Shown: positions 17,529 through 25,793 of the stretch, piece by piece | How positions within the stretch are numbered: position 1 is the first letter of the stretch | How the letters are laid out: each line of letters opens with the position of its first letter | Assembly: GCA_964498395.1 (NCBI GenBank) | Contig: CAZCHE010000001.1 | Coordinates: 434,001 to 498,000 of the forward strand | Reading direction: 5' to 3' | Source: Parapedobacter sp964498395 | Lineage (GTDB): Bacteria; Bacteroidota; Bacteroidia; Sphingobacteriales; Sphingobacteriaceae | DNA length: 64,000 nucleotides | The notes under the pieces: generated by a model | Seen by the model: only the letters and a program-made list of their open reading frames with translations | The model's database searches: none | What the model was told of the DNA's origin: nothing | Program-made: the position numbers and the translations under genes

Positions 17529-17855
17529 ATGAACATCATCGTAAAGCGGGCCATACTGTATTATGCGGACAAATACCCAGCGGCAAAGAATGCGTTACTG
17601 GTGTGGTACGGGGAGTTCATGAAACATGATTTCAGTAGCTTCAACGAGTTGAAAGCGGTGTATGGCCATGCCAGCGTCGTGGGCAACGGCAGGGTCATAT
17701 TCAACATCAAGGGCAATGAATACAGGTTGATCGTGTCGGTGAACTTCCATCAGCGGGCCGCCTATGTGATATGGTTTGGCACACATGGGGAATACGACAA
17801 GGTAAATGCCGAGACGGTGGCGTTCGACACAAGGATATTGACGTACAAATCATAA
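17529..17855 (+). CDS. higB: HigB-family mRNA interferase toxin
   Basis: 108-residue toxin of the HigB_toxin family (RelE-like fold), a ribosome-dependent mRNA endonuclease. The start MNIIVKRAILYYADKYP leads into the family helix ALLVWYGEFMKHDFSSFNELK, then YGHASVVGNGRVIFNIKGNEYRL and the C-terminal RAAYVIWFGTHGEYDK, which holds the typical tail strand with conserved Arg and His residues. The stop is followed 4 bp later by the antitoxin gene, in the toxin-first order usual for hig loci. A longer upstream in-frame start would run through the operator and was rejected. Confidence 0.9.
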   Translation: MNIIVKRAILYYADKYPAAKNALLVWYGEFMKHDFSSFNELKAVYGHASVVGNGRVIFNIKGNEYRLIVSVNFHQRAAYVIWFGTHGEYDKVNAETVAFDTRILTYKS

Positions 17856-17859
17856 AGAG

Positions 17860-18213
17860 ATGGATTGGAAAGTATTGAACACGGAAGACCAGTACCAAAA
17901 GGCGATGGCCCGGACACTGGAGATATTCCACGCGGAGGAAGGCACCCCCGAAGCGGACGAACTAGCATTGCTACTTGTATTGGTGAAGGACTACGAAGAC
18001 AGGCATGTGCATTTACCGGCTGTAGACCCGATAGCCGCGGTTAAACTGAAAATGGAAGAACGCGGAATGCAGGCCAAAGACCTGGAGCCTATCATCGGAA
18101 GCAAGGGGCATGTCTCATCGGTATTGTCGGGCAGGAGGGATCTTACGCTCAAAACGGCGAGGAAGCTCCGAGAATATTTCTCCTTGCCTGCCGAGTTGTT
18201 CATGGGAACATGA
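17860..18213 (+). CDS. higA: HigA-family antitoxin with HTH
   Basis: 117-residue antitoxin that neutralises HigB and represses the operon. The N-terminal half (about 1-65) is helical, with EEGTPEADELALLLVLVKDYE, and the C-terminal half is an XRE-type helix-turn-helix: PIAAVKLKMEERGMQAKDL, GSKGHVSSVLSGRRDLTLK and ARKLREYFSLPAELF. This fits COG5499-type HigA proteins. The upstream palindrome is the likely binding site. The operon ends at the terminator at 18222-18253. Confidence 0.9.
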   Translation: MDWKVLNTEDQYQKAMARTLEIFHAEEGTPEADELALLLVLVKDYEDRHVHLPAVDPIAAVKLKMEERGMQAKDLEPIIGSKGHVSSVLSGRRDLTLKTARKLREYFSLPAELFMGT

Positions 18214-18221
18214 TAGAAATC

Positions 18222-18253
18222 AAACCCCCATCACTTTACATGGCGGGGTTTTT
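18222..18253 (+). terminator. Terminator of higBA
   Basis: AAACCCC (18222-18228) pairs with GGGGTTT (18245-18251), with T continuing to 18253. It lies 9 bp after the higA stop. Confidence 0.75.
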
Positions 18254-18362
18254 ATGTGGTTAAAATTTACAGCCTCTCGGCTATGCTCCAAAGGTACGGA
18301 ATTATCGCCGGAAAGAGGCGGGGCGGTTTAAACCGACAACGAAACCGACAACATAAAAAGCA

Positions 18363-18395
18363 AAAACCCCTTGTACAAAGCGTACAAGGGGTTTT
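18363..18395 (-). terminator. Terminator of tRNA-Phe
   Basis: Perfect 14-bp inverted repeat AAAACCCCTTGTAC / GTACAAGGGGTTTT with a 5-base loop, just 3' of tRNA-Phe on the minus strand, with T-rich sequence following in that direction. Confidence 0.88.
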
Positions 18396-18398
18396 CTG

Positions 18399-18471
18399 TG
18401 GTACCAGCTGGATTCGAACCAGCGACACAAGGATTTTCAGTCCTTTGCTCTACCAACTGAGCTATGGTACC
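18399..18471 (-). tRNA. tRNA-Phe (anticodon GAA)
   Basis: 73-nt cloverleaf on the minus strand: acceptor GGTACCA/TGGTACC, D arm GCTC/GAGC, anticodon stem AAGGA/TCCTT with loop CTGAAAA (GAA at 34-36, U33 normal), T arm GCTGG-TTCGAAT-CCAGC, discriminator A. CCA is not encoded, unlike tRNA-Val at 15110. Confidence 0.96.
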
Positions 18472-18486
18472 GCTGTTTTGGGAATG

Positions 18487-18494
18487 CAAATGTA
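18487..18494 (-). promoter_or_regulatory. -7 element of tRNA-Phe
   Basis: TACATTTG on the minus strand matches TAnnTTTG and lies 16 bp before the tRNA 5' end. At the 19-bp spacing position upstream there is a T-rich tetramer rather than a perfect TTTG. Confidence 0.6.
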
Positions 18495-18613
18495 GTGTCT
18501 TTTTTGGTTTAAGAAAACTTTTTTTGAAAAATATCGGCCAATGAATAGCAATTGATTGATTCCCTTGTCTATAAAATGACAGGCCGGAAACAGACCGTTA
18601 AAAAAATTACCTG

Positions 18614-18621
18614 TATCTTTG
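18614..18621 (+). promoter_or_regulatory. -7 element of mnmA
   Basis: TATCTTTG, consensus match, 18 bp before the ATG at 18639. Confidence 0.6.
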
Positions 18622-18638
18622 CATTTTAATTTTTGGAA

Positions 18639-19727
18639 ATGAGCAAAAGAGGAAGAGTATTGGTTGCGATGAGTGGTGGGGTGGATAGTTCTGTCGCCGC
18701 CGTAATGCTGCATGAGCAGGGATATGAGGTGATTGGACTGACCATGAAAACGTGGGATTACGCTTCATCTGGCGGTTCATCCAAGGAAACGGGATGTTGC
18801 AGCCTCGACAGCATCAACGATGCACGTGCCTTGGCGGTAGCTTATGGTTTCCCACATTACATCCTTGATATTCGTAGCGAATTCGGCGATTTCGTGATCG
18901 ACAACTTTGTGGAGGAATACTTGGCCGGTCGGACACCCAATCCATGTGTGCTCTGCAACACCCATATTAAATGGGAAGCTTTGCTCAAGCGAGCGGATAA
19001 ACTGGATTGCGAGTTTATCGCTACCGGTCATTATGCGAATATCAGATTACAAAACAATGGCCGTTATGTGATTTCCAAAGGGAGAGATACCCATAAGGAC
19101 CAATCTTATGTACTCTGGGGGGTGTCGCAGGAAAACCTTGCCCGAACGCAATTTCCGTTGGGAAGTTTCACCAAAGCGGAAATTCGCCAAATGGCGGCGG
19201 AGATGGGCCAACTGGAACTTGCCAATAAATCCGAAAGCTATGAGATCTGCTTTGTGCCTGACAACGATTATCGGTCGTTTTTACGCCATCGTGTGGAAGA
19301 CATCGACGATCGAATCGGACCGGGTAATTTCATACTAACCGATGGAACGGTAGTCGGCAAGCATCAGGGTTATCCTTATTATACCGTTGGTCAACGGAAA
19401 GGGTTGGGCATTGCGTTGGGGCGACCAGTTTTCGTCACCCAAATACTACCGGAAAGCAATACGGTGATGCTGGGGGATGAACATGAATTGCAACGGCAGG
19501 AAGCTTATGTTAAGAATGTGAATTTGGTCAAATATGCCACGATCGCACAACCGATAGAAGCGGTGACCAAGATACGCTATAAAGACGCTGGCATGACCAG
19601 TACTATCGTGGAAGAAGATGGCCGAATCAAAGTTGACTTTCACCATGCCGTGAAAGGGATTGCTCCGGGCCAATCGGCGGTATTTTACGAAGGCGATGAT
19701 TTGCTTGGCGGTGGCTTCTTGATGTAA
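18639..19727 (+). CDS. mnmA: tRNA-uridine 2-sulfurtransferase MnmA
   Basis: 362-residue tRNA thiolase that makes 2-thiouridine at wobble position 34 of tRNA-Lys, -Glu and -Gln. The PP-loop ATPase motif is MSGGVDSSVAAV (residues 9-20); the first catalytic cysteine is in TPNPCVLCNTHIKW and the second in YEICFVPDNDY; GHYAN and KDQSYVLWG are family segments. The ATG at 18639 is preferred over an in-frame TTG two codons earlier. The gene has its own promoter and a strong shared terminator downstream, so it is monocistronic. Confidence 0.95.
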   Translation: MSKRGRVLVAMSGGVDSSVAAVMLHEQGYEVIGLTMKTWDYASSGGSSKETGCCSLDSINDARALAVAYGFPHYILDIRSEFGDFVIDNFVEEYLAGRTPNPCVLCNTHIKWEALLKRADKLDCEFIATGHYANIRLQNNGRYVISKGRDTHKDQSYVLWGVSQENLARTQFPLGSFTKAEIRQMAAEMGQLELANKSESYEICFVPDNDYRSFLRHRVEDIDDRIGPGNFILTDGTVVGKHQGYPYYTVGQRKGLGIALGRPVFVTQILPESNTVMLGDEHELQRQEAYVKNVNLVKYATIAQPIEAVTKIRYKDAGMTSTIVEEDGRIKVDFHHAVKGIAPGQSAVFYEGDDLLGGGFLM

Positions 19728-19768
19728 TATGATCAATGATGAGCGTTGACTAAGGGAGACGATATAAG

Positions 19769-19803
19769 AAAAAAGCTCCGGGCAAAGTGCCCGGAGCTTT
19801 TTT
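19769..19803. terminator. Bidirectional terminator between mnmA and gap
   Basis: Perfect 15-bp inverted repeat: AAAAAAGCTCCGGGC and GCCCGGAGCTTTTTT around a 5-base loop. A-run and T-run on opposite sides make it work in both directions for the convergent genes. Confidence 0.93.
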
Positions 19804-19829
19804 GTATTGATGAGTGTGATAGACAGGTG

Positions 19830-20825
19830 TTAAAATTTACCTATTAACTCCACCAAGTCAACCAATTTGTTGGAATAACCCCACTCGTTGTCATACCAAG
19901 AAACCACCTTGACAAAATTGTCATTGAGCGAAATCCCTGCTTTAGCGTCGAAAATGGACGTGCGGGTATCGCCGAGGAAATCCTGCGATACCACATCGTC
20001 TTCGGTATAGCCCAAGATTCCTTTCAATTCACCCTCAGCGGCTTCCTTGAATGCTTGTTTAATCTCCTCATAGGAGGCTGGTTTTTCCAAGCGGGCAGTT
20101 AAATCCACCACGGAAACATCCGCTACGGGAACCCGGAAAGACATACCTGTCAGTTTGCCTTTCAATTCTGGAAGCACTAAACCTACCGCTTTTGCCGCGC
20201 CAGTAGAGGAGGGGATGATGTTTTGGTAAGCACCGCGGCCTCCACGCCAATCTTTAACCGAAGGGCCGTCAACCGTCTTTTGCGTAGCGGTCACCGCGTG
20301 TATCGTGCTCATCAACCCTTCGATGATACCGAATTTGTCGTTGAGTACTTTTGCCAATGGAGCCAAGCAGTTGGTTGTGCAGGAAGCATTGGACACGATG
20401 GTGTGTTCGGGCTTCAATTCTTTATGGTTCACGCCCATGACGAACGTCGGGGTATCGTCCTTAGCTGGTGCGGAAAATACCACTTTCTTAGCGCCTGCAT
20501 CGATGTGTTTCTGGCCGGCTTCTTTGGTCAGGAACAAACCAGTACATTCCAATACCACCTCGGCACCCACTTCATCCCATTTCAGGTTTGCGGGATCTTT
20601 CTCGGCTGTAACCCGTATGGTTTTGCCATTGACAATGAGATTACCATCTTTTGCTTCTACGGTGCCATCAAAGCGACCATGCGTAGAGTCATATTTCAAC
20701 ATGTAAGCCATGTAGTCTGGTTCCACCAAATCATTGATGCCGACAATCTCGACATCAGGGCGATTTACGGCTGCTCTAAATGCTAAACGGCCTATCCGAC
20801 CGAATCCATTGATTCCAATTTTCAT
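19830..20825 (-). CDS. gap: Type I glyceraldehyde-3-phosphate dehydrogenase
   Basis: 331-residue glycolytic enzyme that converts glyceraldehyde-3-phosphate, phosphate and NAD+ to 1,3-bisphosphoglycerate. It begins KIGINGFGRIGR (NAD fold); the catalytic cysteine is in SNASCTTNCLAPLAKV (about residue 150), phosphate-binding residues lie in VPVADVSVVDL, and the C terminus reads YDNEWGYSNKLVDL. Asp after the second NAD-fold strand (GINDL) suggests NAD+ preference. It is the last gene of a pfkA - kinase - gap operon, 6 bp after the preceding stop. Confidence 0.96.
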   Translation of the reverse strand: MKIGINGFGRIGRLAFRAAVNRPDVEIVGINDLVEPDYMAYMLKYDSTHGRFDGTVEAKDGNLIVNGKTIRVTAEKDPANLKWDEVGAEVVLECTGLFLTKEAGQKHIDAGAKKVVFSAPAKDDTPTFVMGVNHKELKPEHTIVSNASCTTNCLAPLAKVLNDKFGIIEGLMSTIHAVTATQKTVDGPSVKDWRGGRGAYQNIIPSSTGAAKAVGLVLPELKGKLTGMSFRVPVADVSVVDLTARLEKPASYEEIKQAFKEAAEGELKGILGYTEDDVVSQDFLGDTRTSIFDAKAGISLNDNFVKVVSWYDNEWGYSNKLVDLVELIGKF

Positions 20826-20831
20826 CTTTTA

Positions 20832-21680
20832 TTAGTTTTTATTTAAATAGTATTTCAATAAATTGTGTATCGGTTCCCTAACCACGGTGCCCACTTGAAT
20901 GTCATAACTGCCCGCAACATCCCGCAGCCACTCTTCGTATCCCGCTGCAACACTGCCTGTAAAATTAACTTTCGCTTCGGGATATTGTTTCGTTAAGGGC
21001 AACATATAGGTTTCCATATATAGCTTGAAGCCCCGGTATATGATTTTTTTGACGAACCGATGCTTATGGTTTTCCATCACGAAGTCGGCAAACGACGTCA
21101 AAAACAATGTTGGATTAGCCTGATTGTATACTTTATCGAGTATTTGCTTGCGATCTAACGGGTAGCGGGATATGAATTTTTCCCGGAGATCGTCGGGCAT
21201 GACCTCGTTCAGGAAACTTTTCAATAGCATGCGTCCGATCCAATTAGCGGAACCTTCATCGGCCAAAATGTATCCCATCCCGAAGTTATTGTTTGCCGTT
21301 TTTTTCCCATTGAAATAGGCAGCATTGGAGCCACTGCCGAGGATGCCGATGAGACCCCTTTCGTCTCCAAAGGTGGAAATAGCCGATGCTTTTACATCAT
21401 GATCCACATTGACCTTTGCGTTCTTGAAAAACTGCTGGAAGACGGTTGCTATTTTCTCCTTGCGTTCGGAGGAAGACGAACCGGCCCCAAAGAAGTGGAT
21501 GCGCCTTATTTGCTCCGCGTAATTGATCAGGTTGTTGTTTTTGTTGAGCAATTGGAGGATAAAACGCTCGTCATGCAGATAGGGGTTGATGCCCATGGTA
21601 CGAAAACCCGTCACAATCTTCCCTTTCTCGGCTAACCGCCAGTCTGAAAACCTCGAACCACTGAAAACAACAGCTATCAT
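20832..21680 (-). CDS. BadF/BadG/BcrA-family kinase (N-acetylglucosamine kinase-like)
   Basis: 282-residue actin/hexokinase-fold protein. It starts MIAVVFSGSRFSDWRL, has FFGAGSSSSERK, ILGSGSNAAYFNG (phosphate-2-like glycine loop) and GYILADEGSANWIGR, which resemble the GlcNAc kinase branch of the BadF/BadG family. It lies between pfkA (12 bp) and gap (6 bp), so it is cotranscribed with two glycolytic genes. A role in phosphorylating an amino sugar or other hexose is likely, but the substrate is not proven. The phosphate-1 motif that usually reads DGGGTKT is degenerate here (VVFSGSRFSDW), which leaves its activity in some doubt. Confidence 0.8.
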   Translation of the reverse strand: MIAVVFSGSRFSDWRLAEKGKIVTGFRTMGINPYLHDERFILQLLNKNNNLINYAEQIRRIHFFGAGSSSSERKEKIATVFQQFFKNAKVNVDHDVKASAISTFGDERGLIGILGSGSNAAYFNGKKTANNNFGMGYILADEGSANWIGRMLLKSFLNEVMPDDLREKFISRYPLDRKQILDKVYNQANPTLFLTSFADFVMENHKHRFVKKIIYRGFKLYMETYMLPLTKQYPEAKVNFTGSVAAGYEEWLRDVAGSYDIQVGTVVREPIHNLLKYYLNKN

Positions 21681-21692
21681 TAGCGAAATGAT

Positions 21693-22676
21693 TTATATAG
21701 ACAATACTTCAACCATTTCAAGCATATCCTCGCTCAGCTTAAAGGCTTTGTTGTTTAACGCCTCTTCGAGCGGGGTGGTTTTGATCTCATTGCCGCGCAA
21801 GCCTACCATGACGCGAGTAGTGCCGGCGAGCAACTGCTTGACAGCGGCAAACCCCATTCGACTTGCTAGTACCCGATCAAAGCTGCTGGGTGACCCGCCG
21901 CGCTGCAAATGGCCCAATATGGTCACCTTGGTATCGTAGAAGTCAAACCGGGCCTTAACTTCCTTGGCCACGTTATAGGCACCTCCGTTTTCTTCCCCTT
22001 CGGCGACAATGACAATCGTAGACGATTTATTCCCTTTTGCCGCCAATTCCAATTGCGCGCAAAGATCCTGGATAGCCGTCGTCTTTTCCGGCAATAAAAT
22101 CGCCTCTGCACCACCGGCGATACCCGCATTCAATGCGATACAGCCCGAGTCACGACCCATGACCTCCACAAAGAACAGCCGGTCATGGGAAGCCGCCGTA
22201 TCCCGTATTTTATCTATGGCCTCGATGACGGTGTTCGTGGCCGTATCATATCCCAAGGTAAAGTCAGAACCATACAGATCATTATCTATCGTGCCTGGGA
22301 TACAAACCACCGGAATGCCGTGTTCGCGCGAGAAAACTTCAGCTCCCGTGAACGTGCCGTCACCGCCAATGGCAATCAGGCCGTCAATGCCGGCAGCTTT
22401 TATGTTGTCATATGCCAACTGCCGGCCTTCCTGGGTACGAAACGCTTCACATCTCGCCGTTTTGAGTATCGTGCCACCTAATTGGATGATATTGCTTACC
22501 GATCGGCTATTCATCTCCTCGAAATGATTGTCGATCATCCCCTGGTAGCCTTGGTAGATGCCCACGACAGACCTCCCAGCATGTAATGCCGTGCGCACTA
22601 CTGCACGAATGCAGGCGTTCATTCCGGGTGCATCACCACCGGAAGTAAAAATTCCTACTTTTTTTATACTTTGCAC
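21693..22676 (-). CDS. pfkA: ATP-dependent 6-phosphofructokinase
   Basis: 327-residue PfkA, the committed step of glycolysis. Family motifs: SGGDAPGMNACIRAVVR (ATP loop), IAIGGDGTFTGA, PGTIDNDLYGSDFTLGYDT (catalytic Asp in TIDND), EVMGRDSGCIAL and GHLQRGGSPSSFDRVLA. GGDGT with Gly in the ATP site fits ATP rather than PPi use. First gene of the operon with the BadF-type kinase and gap. Confidence 0.96.
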   Translation of the reverse strand: MQSIKKVGIFTSGGDAPGMNACIRAVVRTALHAGRSVVGIYQGYQGMIDNHFEEMNSRSVSNIIQLGGTILKTARCEAFRTQEGRQLAYDNIKAAGIDGLIAIGGDGTFTGAEVFSREHGIPVVCIPGTIDNDLYGSDFTLGYDTATNTVIEAIDKIRDTAASHDRLFFVEVMGRDSGCIALNAGIAGGAEAILLPEKTTAIQDLCAQLELAAKGNKSSTIVIVAEGEENGGAYNVAKEVKARFDFYDTKVTILGHLQRGGSPSSFDRVLASRMGFAAVKQLLAGTTRVMVGLRGNEIKTTPLEEALNNKAFKLSEDMLEMVEVLSI

Positions 22677-22782
22677 TTTTCTAATAATCTTTTGTAATTT
22701 AGCAGCACGAATATAGTGTGTATTTGTTACACTATTAAATTTTTCAAGAAATATTTTTCCACTTTGGAAGGTTTGAAGATAG

Positions 22783-22790
22783 CAAACTTA
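22783..22790 (-). promoter_or_regulatory. Possible -7 element of the pfkA operon
   Basis: TAAGTTTG on the minus strand fits TAnnTTTG, about 107 bp before pfkA. A TTTG upstream is 23 bp away, longer than ideal. Confidence 0.35.
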
Positions 22791-22828
22791 AAGAATAAAA
22801 ATCAATTAGTAAACAAATAGTCAAAGCT

Positions 22829-23527
22829 TTGCAAGCAAATTTACCACACTTACAATCGACGTTTACCACTGACTGCGTGATATTTGGCTTCCACGAAGGA
22901 GAGTTGAAGGTATTGCTTATTGAACGGAATGAATATCCCTTTAAGGGGTGGTGGGCCCTTCCGGGTTTTTTCGTTGAAAATAATGAAACGATCGACGATG
23001 CCGTCAAGCGAATCTTATATGAACATACGGGCCTGCGCGGGATCTTCATGGAACAATTGTATGCGTTCGGTGACTTAAAGCGACATCCTCAAGGACGTAT
23101 CATTACGGTAGCTTATTATGCGCTGCTGCGATTGGATGACCTAAAAAGCCAGCCTGAGCCTGTGACGGACTATGCTAGGCAAGCTGTTTGGCACCCATTG
23201 AATAACCTACCAGAACTGGCGTTTGACCATCGGCATATCATCGATAAAAGCATTTTAAAGGTAAGGCGTAAAATAAGCTACAGCCCGATTGCTTTTGAAC
23301 TATTGCCCGAGAAGTTTACCCTCACGCAATTGCAACAGTTATATGAAGCGATTTGGGGAAGAAAACTTGACAAACGCAATTTTCGGAAGAAAATGCTGAA
23401 TTATAATATCCTCAAAGAGTTGCCCGAATTTCAGCGGGGTGTTTCCTATCGCGCAGCGCGGCTGTACAAACTGGATAAGCGTAAATATGCGAAGGTTTTC
23501 CAAAATGAACTGACATTCGCTAGATAA
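22829..23527 (+). CDS. Nudix-domain transcriptional regulator (NrtR/AraR-like)
   Basis: 232-residue protein with an N-terminal Nudix domain and a C-terminal winged helix, the layout of NrtR-type regulators. The Nudix box region reads GFFVENNETIDDAVKRILYE then HTGL: compared with G-x5-E-x7-REUxEExGU the first Gly is Phe, the Glu of RE is Ile and one Glu of EE is His, so hydrolase activity is probably lost and the domain acts as a ligand sensor. The C-terminal part FTLTQLQQLYEAIWGR and RNFRKKMLNYNILKEL is the typical winged helix. The start codon is TTG at 22829; no upstream ATG is in frame. It is divergent from pfkA, so a sugar-phosphate or nucleotide-sugar ligand and control of the glycolytic operon are possible, but this is inference. 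Confidence 0.85.
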   Translation: MQANLPHLQSTFTTDCVIFGFHEGELKVLLIERNEYPFKGWWALPGFFVENNETIDDAVKRILYEHTGLRGIFMEQLYAFGDLKRHPQGRIITVAYYALLRLDDLKSQPEPVTDYARQAVWHPLNNLPELAFDHRHIIDKSILKVRRKISYSPIAFELLPEKFTLTQLQQLYEAIWGRKLDKRNFRKKMLNYNILKELPEFQRGVSYRAARLYKLDKRKYAKVFQNELTFAR

Positions 23528-23707
23528 GTTTTTAGTCGTAGGTCTGAGGTCGCAGGCCCGCAATCGTAAATCTGAAATCTAAGGTCAAAAAATCGAAAGA
23601 CCCTGCCATAGGGCTGTCACGATGGGTATTTCCTTTGCATCGTACAAAGGGTTATGTAATCCAATTGTCATAATGTAATGTCGTGTGCCATCCGGTGTAA
23701 CCTTTTC

Positions 23708-23738
23708 TTTGTAGGCATCTCTAAAAGTTATACTTTTG
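23708..23738 (+). promoter_or_regulatory. Promoter of the efflux operon
   Basis: TTTG (23708-23711) and TACTTTTG (23731-23738) with exactly 19 bp between them match the Bacteroidota promoter. The TetR gene starts about 50 bp later, so repressor and pump genes are read together. Confidence 0.75.
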
Positions 23739-23785
23739 ACCGATTTTTAAAAATAGTCAAATGTTAAAACGATAATAATGGAGGC

Positions 23786-24394
23786 GTGTTGGACGATAAA
23801 AGAAATCAAATAATAGCAGCAGCGTTACAACGGTTTTCACATTTCGGGATTGCGAAAACCACGATGAGTGAGATAGCCGAGGATTTGAATTTATCGAAAG
23901 CAAATCTGTACTACTATTTTCCAGATAAGTTTTCGTTGATAGAGGCCATTGTCTACGGATTTATGGAAGAAAGCGAGGCCGTTATTGGTCAAGCATTGGG
24001 GGGGATTCCAAACACATTGGATCGGCTGATCTACTTGTTGGATTTGAAACGGGAATACCTAAACAAATATTATATGCTTGTCCTCGATCTATACGAAATG
24101 AACATCAGCGAAGAACGGTGGCAAACATTGTCGAATGCATTGTATAAGCGTGAAGTGGAGAACATTTCCAATATATTCCAAAAAGGCGTAGACCGCGGAG
24201 AACTTGTAACAATGGATGTTACTTTTACGTCTGAATTATATGTGTCGGTTATTCGCGGATTAGCCATGTTTTGCAATGATGTCATCCCGCATCCTGTAGT
24301 GAATAAAGAAGAAATAGCAGCAATCGTCGAACGGCAGAAACAAGTTGCCGCCATTTTCATCAATGGTATTAAAAAAGTAAGCTCAGATAATTAA
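23786..24394 (+). CDS. TetR/AcrR-family repressor of the efflux operon
   Basis: 202-residue TetR-family regulator. The N-terminal DNA-binding domain reads RNQIIAAALQRFSHFGIAKT, MSEIAEDLNLSKANLYYYF and PDKFSLIEAIV, the standard three-helix HTH; the C-terminal ligand-binding part is variable. The start is GTG at 23786 or TTG at 23789; GGAGG at 23780-23784 gives better spacing to the TTG. The next gene (TolC-like) begins 4 bp after the stop. Most likely a local repressor released by a pump substrate. Confidence 0.9.
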   Translation: MLDDKRNQIIAAALQRFSHFGIAKTTMSEIAEDLNLSKANLYYYFPDKFSLIEAIVYGFMEESEAVIGQALGGIPNTLDRLIYLLDLKREYLNKYYMLVLDLYEMNISEERWQTLSNALYKREVENISNIFQKGVDRGELVTMDVTFTSELYVSVIRGLAMFCNDVIPHPVVNKEEIAAIVERQKQVAAIFINGIKKVSSDN

Positions 24395-24398
24395 TCAT

Positions 24399-25772
24399 AT
24401 GAACATATCCAAAATGACAATTAGGATCTATATCGCAACCATGTTATCCGTTAGTTTATTGGGGATGAATTTAGCATCAGCCCAAGAATCGCTGACATTG
24501 CAAGATGCGTTGCAATATGCATTGAATAATAGTGAAGCGTTGCGTAAGGCACGCTTGGAAATAGAGGGTGGCAAATATAAGGTTGCCGAGGTAAGGGCAT
24601 CTGCTTTGCCGCAGATCGATGTGACCAGTACGCTGACCAATAACTTATTAGTCCAGCAATTTGTCTTACCGGCGGAGGCCTTCGGGGGCGAACCGGGAGA
24701 ATTCATCGCCATCAAGGCGGGGCAGACTTGGAATGCGATGTCTCAGGTACAATTGAACCAGCAGATCTTCAACCAACAGGTGTTTACCGGACTGAAAGCA
24801 GCAAAGAGCTCGGAGGAATTCTACCGTTTATCCGCCCAATTGGCAGAGGAGAATCTGATCCAACAGGTGGCGACTAACTACTACCAGATTATCATTACGC
24901 GGCAGCAGTTGAGTGTCATCGATGCCAATATCGAACGTGTCGGACAGTTGGAAAAAATGGTGGGTAGCCAGTATGAACTGGGTTTGGCCAAAAAAATAGA
25001 TCTCGATCGCATCAAGGTGAATAAAAGCAACTTGTTGGCACAGCGCGAACAACTGGAATATGCGGTGGTTCAGCAAGAAAACCTGTTGAAATACTACATG
25101 GGAATGCCCATAGATACCCAGATTGCCATTCCCGATACCGAAGTTGCAAAACTGGAAGACGAGACGGCACTTGCATCTGTGGATGGCAATGTGAACGTGG
25201 AAGACCTGATTAATTATCGGGTGTTGAGAAAACAGGAAGACCTGCTAGCGCTGCAACGGAAAGCCTACGTAGCGGAATACTACCCGAGCTTATCCCTCGG
25301 TGGAAACTACATGTACAACACGCAGAGCGACCGGTTTAACCTGTATTCGCCACGGGCCCTCAACTTTGATATGTCAGCAGTGACTTTGACCCTTAGGATC
25401 CCGATTTTCGATGGGAATGCACGCCGGTCTCGGGTGCGCCAAGCCGATGTGGAACTGAGGAAAGTCCATGAAGACTTGCGCAACACCTCCAATGCGTTAA
25501 ATATGGCTTATGAAAATGCCAAGATACAGATTAAGAATAGTATGAATACGATTGAAACACAACGTGTGAATAAGGAATTCGCGGAAGAAGTGTTCAATAG
25601 TACACGGAATAATTACCAAAACGGATTGGCCAACCTGACTGATTTATTGACGGCCGAAACGGATTTAGTCGCCGCTCAGAACAGCTACAATGAGGCATTG
25701 CTTAATTATAAAGTGGCGCAAATCGAATTGGTAAAATCTAACGGACAAATCAAATCATTAGTAAACGAGTAA
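24399..25772 (+). CDS. TolC-family outer-membrane efflux channel
   Basis: 457-residue outer-membrane factor. It has a signal peptide (ending NLASAQ), then LTLQDALQYALNNSEALRKA, the classic first OEP helix, and a second internal OEP repeat in the C-terminal half (NYQNGLANLTDLLTAETDL). Long alpha-helical coiled segments and short beta stretches fit the TolC barrel/tunnel. It would form the exit channel for the RND pump encoded downstream. It lies between the TetR gene (4 bp) and the adaptor (21 bp). Confidence 0.93.
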   Translation: MNISKMTIRIYIATMLSVSLLGMNLASAQESLTLQDALQYALNNSEALRKARLEIEGGKYKVAEVRASALPQIDVTSTLTNNLLVQQFVLPAEAFGGEPGEFIAIKAGQTWNAMSQVQLNQQIFNQQVFTGLKAAKSSEEFYRLSAQLAEENLIQQVATNYYQIIITRQQLSVIDANIERVGQLEKMVGSQYELGLAKKIDLDRIKVNKSNLLAQREQLEYAVVQQENLLKYYMGMPIDTQIAIPDTEVAKLEDETALASVDGNVNVEDLINYRVLRKQEDLLALQRKAYVAEYYPSLSLGGNYMYNTQSDRFNLYSPRALNFDMSAVTLTLRIPIFDGNARRSRVRQADVELRKVHEDLRNTSNALNMAYENAKIQIKNSMNTIETQRVNKEFAEEVFNSTRNNYQNGLANLTDLLTAETDLVAAQNSYNEALLNYKVAQIELVKSNGQIKSLVNE

Positions 25773-25793
25773 ATCATCATCACCAAACATAGT

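Noticed and set aside
15110..18471. Integrated element with att repeats at the two tRNA genes
   Set aside because: No integrase, and no direct repeat of either tRNA 3' end could be seen by eye.
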